A DNA stretch of 64,000 bases, taken from NCBI GenBank assembly GCA_030168595.1, contig CP115556.1, forward strand, positions 992,001-1,056,000, in the 5' to 3' direction. Positions 25,846-34,880 of the stretch are shown piece after piece (within the stretch, counting starts at the first letter, position 1; every line of letters begins with the position of its first letter). The translations under genes were made by a program, and so were the position numbers. Origin of the DNA: Methanomassiliicoccales archaeon LGM-DZ1 (GTDB lineage: Archaea > Thermoplasmatota > Thermoplasmata > Methanomassiliicoccales > Methanomethylophilaceae). A model generated the notes under the pieces. It worked only from the letters and a program-made list of their open reading frames with translations. It had not been told where the DNA came from and did no database searches.

Positions 25846-27105
25846 TTAGAACGACAGTTCTTGAAGTGCAAATTCTCTCTTCAATCTTCTGCGATTCTTG
25901 GATATCCGCATAAACCCGATGGCGATCAGAAAAACGCAAAGAACGATAACAGACATCCCCTTCACACTAAAAAGCACAATCTGAAACTCTTCCAAAGAAG
26001 GGAACATAGAAAATGCTATGGCGAGGAGGATGGCGACTGCCACAGTCACTTTTGTCTTCTTCTCGTTTCCGAAGAAATAGACTATACCTGGAATGAGATA
26101 TAGACTCAAATACGGTGTTCCGATGCTGAAAGTAGTACAAAGCAGAGCACCTATGAGCATTACAGCCTCCCATTCCTTCATCTCTCTATCGAACAGAATA
26201 ACAATGAATGCCAGAAGCATTACGGTTATTTTTAAAACAGAGCCCACCGAAGAAGAAATGCCAATTATCTCTACTAAATCAGAAAAATTGAAGATGCCTT
26301 CGCTTCCTGCCCTCCCATTTGCAGTGTCAGTTATTGTATCCAACATCCCCATGAGTGAACCATCTGTAAAGATAAAGGGAACTATCAAAAGAATGCACAC
26401 AATGATGAAGCAGGTCACAAAATCGCGATACTTTCTCTCTCTTAATATTAAAATGGCAAAAATAGCTGGAACTATCTTAATTCCTGCAGCAATACCAAGG
26501 CATACAAAAGAAAATAACCTTATGATCCTGTTTTCAGACTTGTATCCTTCCAAAAAAAGAAGGATGAAAATCAAACATAAAATAAGACAATTTCCGCGAC
26601 TAATGCAGTAAACCATAGGAAAAGAAACCAAAGTTAATAAGAATAAACCCTCAGTTCTTCTTGCCCCCATTGATTCGTTCAGTTTCTCTGTGAAAACAAA
26701 GTGAATGAAATAAATTGCAACAGTCATCAGAAGAATGAATACCATCATCGGTTCATTGGATGACCTCATGTTCATTGCTAAAGAATGCAATCCAAAATCA
26801 ACAGTAAATGGTACTGTGATGTATGCTATGAAAGCATAAAAAAGCGTGATAAGGGGCGGATACATGACATCCCATTTGGAATATGGATCATCATCGCTGT
26901 ACATAACGCTGTTAAAATGATCCATGAAGACGTCTGCCCAATCTTTTAGGAAGATTCCATTAAAACTGCGCCCAACAGTGAGTATTGCAGAAATAAAGGA
27001 TATAATCAATCCGAAGAGCATTAAAAAACAAAATATAGAGAGATGATCTTTGAGTACCTTTTCTTTGAACTTCTGATCGATGAAAGTTTTCTCCTTTGCA
27101 AACAT
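25846..27105 (-). CDS. Multi-pass membrane glycosyltransferase, GT87/DUF2029-like (AT-rich copy)
   Basis: A 419-residue protein with about ten transmembrane helices. The early extracytoplasmic loop holds acidic residues (KDWADVFMDHFN) and is followed by WDVMYPPLITLFYA. CLGIAAGIKIVPAIFAILILRERK is shared with the protein at 41044-42348, its closest paralogue here. Such enzymes use polyprenyl-phosphate-linked sugars on the outer face of the membrane. The gene is strikingly AT-rich compared with its surroundings, a sign of horizontal acquisition. Confidence 0.75.
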   Translation of the reverse strand: MFAKEKTFIDQKFKEKVLKDHLSIFCFLMLFGLIISFISAILTVGRSFNGIFLKDWADVFMDHFNSVMYSDDDPYSKWDVMYPPLITLFYAFIAYITVPFTVDFGLHSLAMNMRSSNEPMMVFILLMTVAIYFIHFVFTEKLNESMGARRTEGLFLLTLVSFPMVYCISRGNCLILCLIFILLFLEGYKSENRIIRLFSFVCLGIAAGIKIVPAIFAILILRERKYRDFVTCFIIVCILLIVPFIFTDGSLMGMLDTITDTANGRAGSEGIFNFSDLVEIIGISSSVGSVLKITVMLLAFIVILFDREMKEWEAVMLIGALLCTTFSIGTPYLSLYLIPGIVYFFGNEKKTKVTVAVAILLAIAFSMFPSLEEFQIVLFSVKGMSVIVLCVFLIAIGFMRISKNRRRLKREFALQELSF

Positions 27106-27200
27106 GTTATTTCACCACGTTCATTTTGTATTAATTCGGTACTATGTTCATAAAGATTCGATAATCTCTCAGCAGAGCCGTCATACAACCAGGAATGAGA

Positions 27201-28400
27201 TTACCTATTGAGGGATATATTGATTCTTTTGATTATTTTTATCGATTCATCGATAAAATGCTTAAAACCACAATGATATACATATGCGATTGCACTCGTA
27301 ATAGCAAAGGTAAGCACAATCATTGATAGGTAATTGAAAAGTGGAGAAACATCCGGCACATACACTTCCATTTTCGAAAGTATTAGGGAATGCCAAAGAT
27401 AGAATTCGAACGAGATTGTCGCGAGAGATTCTATAATTAATTTGGGATGTTTGATTACAGTCTTTGCTGAAGGAAGACTTGCTCTGAATCTTGATTTTTC
27501 AGAATAGGCCACGATATAAATTGAAGTTGCGATTAACCAAATAGTCGGATAAACAATCTGGTATAGTTTGATGTAGTCAGGGTTATCAATTTCGCCCCAT
27601 GTATAAATATAGCAGTTCGTAACAAAAACGATAACAATCAGCATAATGGAAATAATTTGAAGATTCTTTTCCAATGATGACCATTTCTTGAGTCCTCTTA
27701 ATTCCAGAACAATCTTGTTTAGAAGTATCCCCGCTACGAATAGATCCAGGTTAAATAGGGGACTCTTGTACATTCCTTCTGACCAAGAAAAAGGATCGTA
27801 AAAGGCGTTTCTTGCCCAAAATCCTATTATGATGACAGTCGCTAGAAGAACGAACCATCCAGATTTATTTTTCAAAAATCTGCCAATAAAGTCAAATGCG
27901 ATGCAAACAAAAGGTGCAATCAAATAAAGCCAGAATAATGTAAATATAAACCATGTTGCACCCAATCCATCAAAAGCAATAGAACCATCGTATTTTAACA
28001 ACAATATATCCTTAACGACTTCTGGATGATCAACAAGGAATTCAGGTGCTGTCAACAAGCATATCAAGAAAATAAAGAATAATGTTGGGATTAGTATCCT
28101 AACAACCTTAACAAGATAATATCTAACGAGACCCGTAATCGAATACTCATATCTTCTCTCAAAAAAACCCATACCAGCCAAATATCCGCTAACGATGAAG
28201 AATATCCAAACTCCTGCCCATGCGGGAGTTTTGAGAATGAAATCCAATCCTCCATCTATCTCGAAATCAGCATAACTCCTGAATATGTAACTGTGCAATA
28301 AGAAAACTAACATCAGTGCAAATACCCTCAGAGCACTCAGCGGATTGACAATAGACGCATTATAAGATGCATTATTCGACCGAAATTCAGACATATTCAT
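27201..28400 (-). CDS. Acyltransferase family 3 (OafA/OatA-like) membrane protein
   Basis: A 399-residue, ten-helix membrane O-acyltransferase. It has the family opening (NPLSALRVFALMLVFLLHSY, containing the R...H motif), FFIVSGYLAG in helix 2 and a YLWHSLI motif near the end. These enzymes put acetyl or other acyl groups on surface sugars. Like the GT87-like gene beside it, it is markedly AT-rich, so the two probably arrived together. It is preceded by an AT-rich gap (28401-28554). Confidence 0.85.
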   Translation of the reverse strand: MNMSEFRSNNASYNASIVNPLSALRVFALMLVFLLHSYIFRSYADFEIDGGLDFILKTPAWAGVWIFFIVSGYLAGMGFFERRYEYSITGLVRYYLVKVVRILIPTLFFIFLICLLTAPEFLVDHPEVVKDILLLKYDGSIAFDGLGATWFIFTLFWLYLIAPFVCIAFDFIGRFLKNKSGWFVLLATVIIIGFWARNAFYDPFSWSEGMYKSPLFNLDLFVAGILLNKIVLELRGLKKWSSLEKNLQIISIMLIVIVFVTNCYIYTWGEIDNPDYIKLYQIVYPTIWLIATSIYIVAYSEKSRFRASLPSAKTVIKHPKLIIESLATISFEFYLWHSLILSKMEVYVPDVSPLFNYLSMIVLTFAITSAIAYVYHCGFKHFIDESIKIIKRINISLNR

Positions 28401-28554
28401 TCATTTCCTACTGATTTGTGCATATTTTTAACTTTAATATATATCTAAATAGTATTAACAATAAAGGACTATTGATATGAATAAACGTATTCATCTTACT
28501 TCTGAATCTTGATTTATTCCAAATTTAATCGCAAGGCTGAGACGAATACTTATT

Positions 28555-29802
28555 TCACTTGAATTTTCTTATAGATAACGGCACCAAATATATACACAGC
28601 GCCACAGACAGCCCGAACACGAAATATGAGGCAACGAGCGCCCAAGATGCCCCCTCCACTCCCGACCCCGGGATCATGGTCAGGAACAGGGGAATCGATA
28701 TCAGCAGAGCTGCGAATGAAGCAGCAGCCGCATAAGGGCCCTGGCTCTTCGTTATCAGCACCGTAGTCCCGATCGTCCCGACCGTGTAAGCGGTGATGCC
28801 GAGCATCAGCAGCGCGAAATACTGTGAATACGGCTCCATCTCCTCGCCGTAAAACGTCCCGAAGACCCAATCCTGCAACAGCAGGGAAAGAACCACGCAG
28901 ACGAGGCCGAAGCCCGCGATAAGCGCCACGACCTTAGTGAACTGCCTCCTCAGCGATGCCATATCCCCGCTTCTGGCTATATTGGTGAACGGTACGATGA
29001 AGGGCGCGAATACCGATATGGCGAGCGTAGGCACGATGATGGTCGGCGTCGAAAGGGTGCTGAATATCCCGGCGAGATCGTCCCCCTCCTCGAACTGTAT
29101 GATGAGCTTCGGCAGAGCTGTTATTACGGTCGGAGCGAGGATGGACAGCAGGAGGGGGAGCCCGACTCCGAAAAGCTCCTTCGCCTTCGGCCAATCGATA
29201 TCCTTTATCCTCGCACTCCTGCTGACGTCCTTCCTGTAGCCGGCCGCCTGGGAGGCCAGGAAATATCCTCCGCCGATGGCCGCCATCAGGAACACTGCCA
29301 GGAGCAGATCCTCGCTGGCGATGTAGACCGCCATGAACGATACGAAACTGAAGACGCCCTCGACGGCCATGCACTTGCCGACATAATCCAGATGGCCTGC
29401 GATCTGCAGGGGCGCCGAGTACACGTAGGCATAGTGGATGAGGTTCCGGTACAGCATATATGCGAAGATTATGAGGGTCTGTTCGGTGCCGTATCCGAAG
29501 ATCAGCGAGAACGGGACGATCCCGATGAAGCTGATGGCTATGGTGATGATCCTGACGACGCGGTAATCGTCATCTCTGAAACGCGAGTTCTGATCGGATA
29601 TCTGGAATTCGCGCAGTGAGAACGTCGCGAAATGGTTCATGATGGTGCAGACGGAGATCGCCACCGAAAACACCCCTGCCTCCGCGAAGTCCGTGATCTT
29701 CGGGATAAGCATGATGATGAGCCACTGGAAGAACAGCGTCACCACGTTGCCGATGGTGTTGAACGTTATCTCCTTGGAATGCCCCGCCGCTCCATCCCGC
29801 AT
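28555..29802 (-). CDS. Polysaccharide/oligosaccharide flippase (Wzx-like, MOP superfamily)
   Basis: A 415-residue protein with about 12-14 transmembrane helices in the Wzx/MATE arrangement, expected to flip lipid-linked glycans across the membrane. The N-terminal helix is NTIGNVVTLFFQWLIIMLIP. I place the start at ATG 29802, preceded by GGTAG; the frame continues to 30003, but that part is not membrane-like and runs into an insertion sequence. The IS at 29911 lies in its upstream region and has probably separated the gene from its promoter. Confidence 0.8.
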   Translation of the reverse strand: MRDGAAGHSKEITFNTIGNVVTLFFQWLIIMLIPKITDFAEAGVFSVAISVCTIMNHFATFSLREFQISDQNSRFRDDDYRVVRIITIAISFIGIVPFSLIFGYGTEQTLIIFAYMLYRNLIHYAYVYSAPLQIAGHLDYVGKCMAVEGVFSFVSFMAVYIASEDLLLAVFLMAAIGGGYFLASQAAGYRKDVSRSARIKDIDWPKAKELFGVGLPLLLSILAPTVITALPKLIIQFEEGDDLAGIFSTLSTPTIIVPTLAISVFAPFIVPFTNIARSGDMASLRRQFTKVVALIAGFGLVCVVLSLLLQDWVFGTFYGEEMEPYSQYFALLMLGITAYTVGTIGTTVLITKSQGPYAAAASFAALLISIPLFLTMIPGSGVEGASWALVASYFVFGLSVALCIYLVPLSIRKFK

Positions 29803-29905
29803 GCTACCGTTTAGGCTGTATGCTAGAAAAAGATTGGCTTCCGATTCCACACGGCAGCATTCGTACCGCCGTCTCACTGAATGCATATGCCCAGAACTAT
29901 ACACA

Positions 29906-31613
29906 TTGCATCCTGACCTCGCCACCAGGGGTAAACTGAACACGGATTCAGGGGCATGAGGCGAAAACGAAAAGTGTCCCGGTCCGATGTTCAGCTGTGA
30001 CACAAAAACTAATCGCGACTGGGACGGAACTTCCCAGTCCTAACGACAATATATCGGTTCCTATCGGTCTCGTGAAAACCGTGGAGCATTATCTCGGTTC
30101 TGCAGGCGTTCTGGAGTTCGTGGATACGTTCAAAGGACGCGGGGTCCCCATGAGCAGGATACTGGTGGCGATGTGCACGCACATCCTCATGGGCAGCAAT
30201 TCAATGAGCAGGTGTTCCGATTGGCTGAAGAACAAGGATGTGCGGAAGGAGCTCGGATTGGATTCGGGTCTATCGCAGAGGACCATCAACCGTGCGATAT
30301 CGCTGTTGGGGAAACACAGCGACGAGATCATAGTGAAGCTGTGGGAAGGGCTCGATGCAAGATACCATTTCGAGAACACCGATGTGAACATCGACGGTTC
30401 AGCGGTAGTGGTCAACGGTCCGGAAGCCGAATTGGGTGCGGTAGGTTATCCCAGGGATTTCAGGGACCAGAGCAGGAAACAGGTGGAGTTCCTGACAGCG
30501 GAACTCCAGAAGTCTAAGATCCCTTTCTTCATGAGGGCGTACAAGGGGAACACATCCGATCCCGAGCAGTACAGGGATGCGCTCCCGGACATCTTCTCCA
30601 TGATACGGGAGGGTTCGTGGATAATCGTGGACAACGGAGGTGCATCGGGGGACATCCTGGATTCCATCGTCGATGCGGGGCATAAATATCTCACGAGGGT
30701 GAAGATGAACGTATCCGATGACAAACGGATAAACGATCCCGAATGCGAATGGGAGTATGTGGAGGAAGGGGTGTGTTGTAAGAAACACACCTTCGACTCT
30801 TCCGGGAGGACGACGTATCTGTTCTTCTCCTTAGACAATTGGAACCGTTCGTATCATTCCGCATCGAAGAGCTTCGACCGTATGGTGGAGGCGGTGAGGA
30901 CCTACGAGGACGGGCATTTCAGAAAATCGGATTTCGTAACGGTGAAGAGGAACGTTCTCGCGGATGTGGAGGTGAAGGTGAGCCTTCAGACGAAATTCGC
31001 ATTCGACGAGAGTGAGAGGGATGGCATAATCCGGGAGATCATGGGCACCCGTGCAGGGATTTTCAAACTGGAATCCTCGGAGCAATTGACACCATTGGAA
31101 GCTCTTGAGAAGTACCGCGCGAGGGCCACCGTGGAGCACCTGATCCATTCCCTGAAGAGGGTCACGGGGCTCAAACCTCTGAGGGTGTGGAGCGAACCGT
31201 CCATCCGCGGATCCATGATGCTGGCTCTCCTTTCTGAAACAGCGATAGCCATGGCGAGATACGAGATGAAGGGCAGGGAGAGGATAAAGGGCAAACGGGG
31301 AAGGAAGAAGACCGTCATCGAGAAACCGAACACCGAATCCATCGTCTGGTCTTTGGGCCATTTGACACTTACGAGGATGATGGAGAACGGGAACAGGAAA
31401 GAGGCCGTCTACAGCAATTGGAACCCCGTTTCCAAGGAGATCTTCGGCAATATGCGTGCCGATATCGAGAAGGATCTTGCGATTACGGCCTGAAAACGGT
31501 CATCCCGGGCCGAGATCATCGGGTCAACTGGCAGCGTAAGCTATGGAAACCGCCAAGTGGCGAATGGATCGGACTTCGTTCAACAATCACAAAGTGGCGA
31601 GGTCAGGATTGCA
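29906..31613 (+). mobile_element. Second complete DDE insertion sequence with 5-bp target duplication
   Basis: The element spans 29911-31608 (1698 bp), bounded by 15-bp perfect inverted repeats (TCCTGACCTCGCCAC). TTGCA is duplicated at 29906-29910 and 31609-31613. It sits between the divergent flippase and aldolase genes. The ends differ from those of the IS at 23516, so it is a different element of the same broad IS4-like class. Confidence 0.9.
29997..31493 (+). CDS. DDE transposase, IS4/IS1634-like
   Basis: A 498-residue transposase. The frame begins with a GTG 86 bases inside the left end; no ribosome-binding site is seen. The DDE residues are probably the Asp in VNIDGSAVV near residue 131, the Asp in WIIVDNGGASG near residue 209 and the Glu in ATVEHLIHSLKRVTGLKPLR near residue 380, which matches the Y/R-E-x6-K signature. 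No frameshift or internal stop, so it may be active. Confidence 0.88.
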   Translation: MTQKLIATGTELPSPNDNISVPIGLVKTVEHYLGSAGVLEFVDTFKGRGVPMSRILVAMCTHILMGSNSMSRCSDWLKNKDVRKELGLDSGLSQRTINRAISLLGKHSDEIIVKLWEGLDARYHFENTDVNIDGSAVVVNGPEAELGAVGYPRDFRDQSRKQVEFLTAELQKSKIPFFMRAYKGNTSDPEQYRDALPDIFSMIREGSWIIVDNGGASGDILDSIVDAGHKYLTRVKMNVSDDKRINDPECEWEYVEEGVCCKKHTFDSSGRTTYLFFSLDNWNRSYHSASKSFDRMVEAVRTYEDGHFRKSDFVTVKRNVLADVEVKVSLQTKFAFDESERDGIIREIMGTRAGIFKLESSEQLTPLEALEKYRARATVEHLIHSLKRVTGLKPLRVWSEPSIRGSMMLALLSETAIAMARYEMKGRERIKGKRGRKKTVIEKPNTESIVWSLGHLTLTRMMENGNRKEAVYSNWNPVSKEIFGNMRADIEKDLAITA

Positions 31614-31683
31614 TCTTCTCTCCGCAGGATTTTCAGAGTATAACTAAAGTATTATACCGTCCAACCGATAGCATACCGATCTG

Positions 31684-33654
31684 ATGAAAGGGATGAACGA
31701 CAGGATCCTCCTCCTGGACTGCACTCTGAGGGACGGAGGGTATGTCAACGATTGGAACTTCGGCAGCGGCAATCTGACGTATGTCTTCGACAGGCTCAAC
31801 AGCGCCGGAGTGGATGTCATAGAAGTAGGCTTCCTGGACGATCGCCGGCAGGCCGATATGAACCGCACCATACAGCCCAGCACAGAAGCCTTGGAGGCTG
31901 CTTATTCGAAGACCGCCTCAGGAAATTCGGCGATTTTCGCCATGATCGACTACGGCACCTGCTCGATAGAGCATGTCCAGCCCAGGAACGAGACATTCCT
32001 GGACGGGATAAGGGTCATCTTCAAGAAGCCGAACATGCGCAAGGCCGCAGAATTCGGGAAGGAACTGATGGCTAAAGGATACCTCCTGAGCCTGAACATG
32101 GTCTCCATCACATCCTACAGCGACGACGACATCAGGGAGTTCTCCGAGTGCGTGAACCGGATAAAACCGTTCGCGGTAAGCATCGTGGACACTTACGGTC
32201 TGATGCACAAAGAGCAGATGTACCATTACTTCGAGTTGCTCGACAGATACCTCGAGAGAGATATCCGCATCGGCTACCATTCGCATAACAACTTCCAGTT
32301 GGCCTATTCCAACACCATCGAGATGATCAAGATCCATTCGGACCGGAAGATTATCGTCGACGGGACACTGTACGGAATGGGCAAGAGCGCAGGCAACGCC
32401 CCCATCGAGCTCCTGGCCATGCATCTCAACGAGGATTACGGTAAGAACTACGACATCAGCCAGCTCCTCGAAGCCATCGACGTCAGCATCATGCCCATCT
32501 ACCGCGAGCATTACTGGGGCTACAGCATGCAGTTCTACATCGCGGCCAAGGATGACTGCCACCCCAACTTCGTCAAGTATCTTTTGAACAAGAAGACCCT
32601 GGCCATCAGGGACGTCGACAATATCCTTTCCAGGATCGATCCCGAAAGGAAACTGAAGTATGACGAGCAGTACATTGAGTCGCTCTATTCGGAATACATC
32701 TCCGAGAACGAGGACGACCGCGATGACCTGAAGAAGGTAAGGGCCGCCCTGGGGGACCGCGAACTGCTGCTCATAGGCCCCGGGAACTCCGAGCTCACTG
32801 AGAGGGACCGCATCCTCGAGTTCATCAAGGAAAAGAACCCGGTCGTGCTGGCGGTCAATTTCGTCCCGGAGAACCTCGATCCGGATTTCATCTTCCTGAG
32901 CAACTCCAAGAGATACAGCTTCCTCTTCCACAAACTGGAGAACTGCAGTTCGAAGATCATCGCCACCTCCAACATCGCCCCGCTCGACAAGCCGTTCGCC
33001 TACACCATCCGCTACGATTATCTGGTGTCGGAGAACGACGAGATCTGGGACAATGCGCTCGTCATCATCCTCAACCTTCTCAGGAAAGTGGGAATCGCGA
33101 AGGTCAACCTGGCCGGGTTCGATGGGTTCAAGAACGACATCGACAAGAACTACATCGATCCCAGCTTCAAGCTCTCCAGCGACTTCAGCTACCTGTCGGC
33201 AGTCAATGAGCGCCTCACGAAGAAGATCGCCGAATACCGCAAGACCATGACGATCAACTTCGTCACCGAGTCGATATACGATGATAAAGGCCAGCGATAC
33301 CGAGGCCGTCATCTTCGATGTCGACGGCACCATCTTCGATTCCAGCAGCGGGATCATACATGCCCTGAGGGATGCCCTGGAGGAGATCGGCGAGCCTCCT
33401 GTCGACGATCAGACCGTCCGCTCCCTCATAGGCCCCCCGATAGGAGCCAGCATCGCAAGGATACGCGGATACTCCGAGGAGAAGGAGAAGATTCTCACGA
33501 AGACGTTCAGATCCATCTACGGAGAGAAATATCTGAACGAGGCCTCGGTATACCCCGGGATCGAGGGTCTCCTGAAGGACCTGAAGTCCGCGGGCTTCCG
33601 CCTCGGGGTGGCCACCAACAAACGCAGGGACTTCACCGAGAGGATGTTCGATGA
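31684..33654 (+). CDS. DmpG/HMG-CoA-lyase-like aldolase-domain protein, 3' end out of frame
   Basis: The first ~533 residues look genuine. A TIM-barrel aldolase domain (about 1-290) opens with LLDCTLRDGGYVND and has the metal-site GYHSHNN and DGTLYGMGKSAGN. A second Rossmann-like domain (LLLIGPGNSE onward) follows. This two-domain form occurs in capsule loci. The frame has no stop of its own: it continues about 124 codons out of phase through the HAD gene. A TGA-TAA pair at 33282-33287 in the third frame marks the likely original end, so a one-base shift near the 3' end is suspected. The TATA-like TATTATAC near 31650 drives it. Confidence 0.7.
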   Translation: MKGMNDRILLLDCTLRDGGYVNDWNFGSGNLTYVFDRLNSAGVDVIEVGFLDDRRQADMNRTIQPSTEALEAAYSKTASGNSAIFAMIDYGTCSIEHVQPRNETFLDGIRVIFKKPNMRKAAEFGKELMAKGYLLSLNMVSITSYSDDDIREFSECVNRIKPFAVSIVDTYGLMHKEQMYHYFELLDRYLERDIRIGYHSHNNFQLAYSNTIEMIKIHSDRKIIVDGTLYGMGKSAGNAPIELLAMHLNEDYGKNYDISQLLEAIDVSIMPIYREHYWGYSMQFYIAAKDDCHPNFVKYLLNKKTLAIRDVDNILSRIDPERKLKYDEQYIESLYSEYISENEDDRDDLKKVRAALGDRELLLIGPGNSELTERDRILEFIKEKNPVVLAVNFVPENLDPDFIFLSNSKRYSFLFHKLENCSSKIIATSNIAPLDKPFAYTIRYDYLVSENDEIWDNALVIILNLLRKVGIAKVNLAGFDGFKNDIDKNYIDPSFKLSSDFSYLSAVNERLTKKIAEYRKTMTINFVTESIYDDKGQRYRGRHLRCRRHHLRFQQRDHTCPEGCPGGDRRASCRRSDRPLPHRPPDRSQHRKDTRILRGEGEDSHEDVQIHLRREISERGLGIPRDRGSPEGPEVRGLPPRGGHQQTQGLHREDVR

Positions 33655-33952
33655 TTTCGGCCTCTCGGATTATTTCATCGATGTTGAGGGCATGGACCCC
33701 GAGGGGACTCTGGACAAGACCCGGATCGTCGGCATGTGCGCCGAGAAGCTGGGAGCAGAGAAGGGTCGCACGGTCATGGTGGGGGATGCCTCCTCGGATT
33801 TCAAGGCGGCCGAGGCGAACGGCATCGGGTTCATCGCCGTTCTGTACGGTTTCGGGTACCGTTCGGCAGGGGATGTTCCTGCCGGGCACCGTTCCGCGCG
33901 CACCCCCCGCGATATATTCAGTCTCCTCCGATTCGCTCCTTATCGAAGTTGA
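33281..33952 (+). CDS. HAD-family phosphatase (phosphoglycolate phosphatase-like)
   Basis: A 223-residue haloacid-dehalogenase phosphatase. Motif I is FDVDGTIFDS near residue 13, motif II is GVATNK near residue 108, motif III Lys is in the DKTRIV area and motif IV is VMVGDASSDF near residue 165. A helical cap lies between motifs I and II. Its ATG overlaps the supposed end of the aldolase gene, so the two form a pair. The 3' end overlaps the convergent GT2 gene by 35 bases. The substrate is probably a sugar phosphate for glycan synthesis. Confidence 0.82.
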   Translation: MIKASDTEAVIFDVDGTIFDSSSGIIHALRDALEEIGEPPVDDQTVRSLIGPPIGASIARIRGYSEEKEKILTKTFRSIYGEKYLNEASVYPGIEGLLKDLKSAGFRLGVATNKRRDFTERMFDDFGLSDYFIDVEGMDPEGTLDKTRIVGMCAEKLGAEKGRTVMVGDASSDFKAAEANGIGFIAVLYGFGYRSAGDVPAGHRSARTPRDIFSLLRFAPYRS

Positions 33953-34880
33953 TGCGCTCGGCCTCGACGACCAGGGGGCGCTTCCTGACCCTGTCGTTGA
34001 CGTTCATCACATACTCCCCGACCATCCCGATGAAGAACAGGTTGAGCGAGACCGCCGAGAATATCGCGAGCGCCAGGATATCGTCGGTGAGGGCGTAGGA
34101 GTCCCAGTTGAGGATCTTATTGATGATAGCGGCCGCCCATGCGATGGCGCTCAGGACCGTGAGCCCTATCCCCAGGCCGGTGGCCAGTCTGACGGGGTAC
34201 TTCGTGTAGGATGTGATGCTCTGCATCGCGCCGTCATAGTAGCTGAAGAGATTGTTGCTGGACTTGCCGGCCCTGCGTTTCGGCTGCTCGAACGGGATGA
34301 GCTTGATCTTGTAGCCCATCTCGGCCACGACGCCCCTGAGGAACGGCTTGGGGTCGTCGATCTTCCGCATGATCTCCACGAACTCGCGGTCGTATAGCCC
34401 CGAGCCGTTGACCTGCTCCAGCCATTCCACGCTCGAATGCTTCCTCATGAAACGATAGTAGGAGCGGCGCGCCCTGTAGACCAGGCGGCTCTCTTTGCTG
34501 GAGGTCTTCTGGCACATCACGAGCTTGTACCCTTCTTCCCACGCTTTCACATACTGCGGGATGAGTTCCGGAGGATCCTGGAAATCCGCCGCCATGCTGA
34601 TGACGCAGTCGCCGGTGGCCTGGAGGATCCCGTAGTACGGGGAATTGAACTGCCCGTAGTTCTTGGCATTGAATATCGCCTTGATCTTAGGGTTCCGGGC
34701 GCACAGGACGCGAATCTTGTCCCTGGTGGTGTCCTTGGAATCGTTATCGATGAACAGGAGCTCGTAATCATAATCCCCGCACTTCGAAAGCTGCTCGATT
34801 ATGGCTTCCGAGATGGGGACCACATTGTCCTCCTCGTTATAGGTGGGGACCATCACTGAGATTTTCTTCACGTTCAACAC
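33918..34880 (-). CDS. GT2 glycosyltransferase with C-terminal membrane anchors (GtrB/DPM-like)
   Basis: A 320-residue enzyme. The GT-A domain shows VMVPTYNEEDNV near residue 9, the DxD-type site MAADFQDPPE near residue 97 and a QVNGSGLYDRE acceptor segment. Two transmembrane helices follow near residues 235-300, as in bactoprenol- or dolichol-phosphate sugar transferases. It should make a polyprenyl-phosphate sugar at the inner membrane face, the donor used by GT87-like enzymes. Last gene of the CDP-dideoxysugar operon; its ATG overlaps the reductase gene by seven bases. Confidence 0.85.
   Translation of the reverse strand: MLNVKKISVMVPTYNEEDNVVPISEAIIEQLSKCGDYDYELLFIDNDSKDTTRDKIRVLCARNPKIKAIFNAKNYGQFNSPYYGILQATGDCVISMAADFQDPPELIPQYVKAWEEGYKLVMCQKTSSKESRLVYRARRSYYRFMRKHSSVEWLEQVNGSGLYDREFVEIMRKIDDPKPFLRGVVAEMGYKIKLIPFEQPKRRAGKSSNNLFSYYDGAMQSITSYTKYPVRLATGLGIGLTVLSAIAWAAAIINKILNWDSYALTDDILALAIFSAVSLNLFFIGMVGEYVMNVNDRVRKRPLVVEAERINFDKERIGGD

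Noticed and set aside
31918-33357. 479-codon minus-strand frame opposite the aldolase gene
   Set aside because: Overlaps a well-supported aldolase domain on the other strand and has no recognisable protein features.
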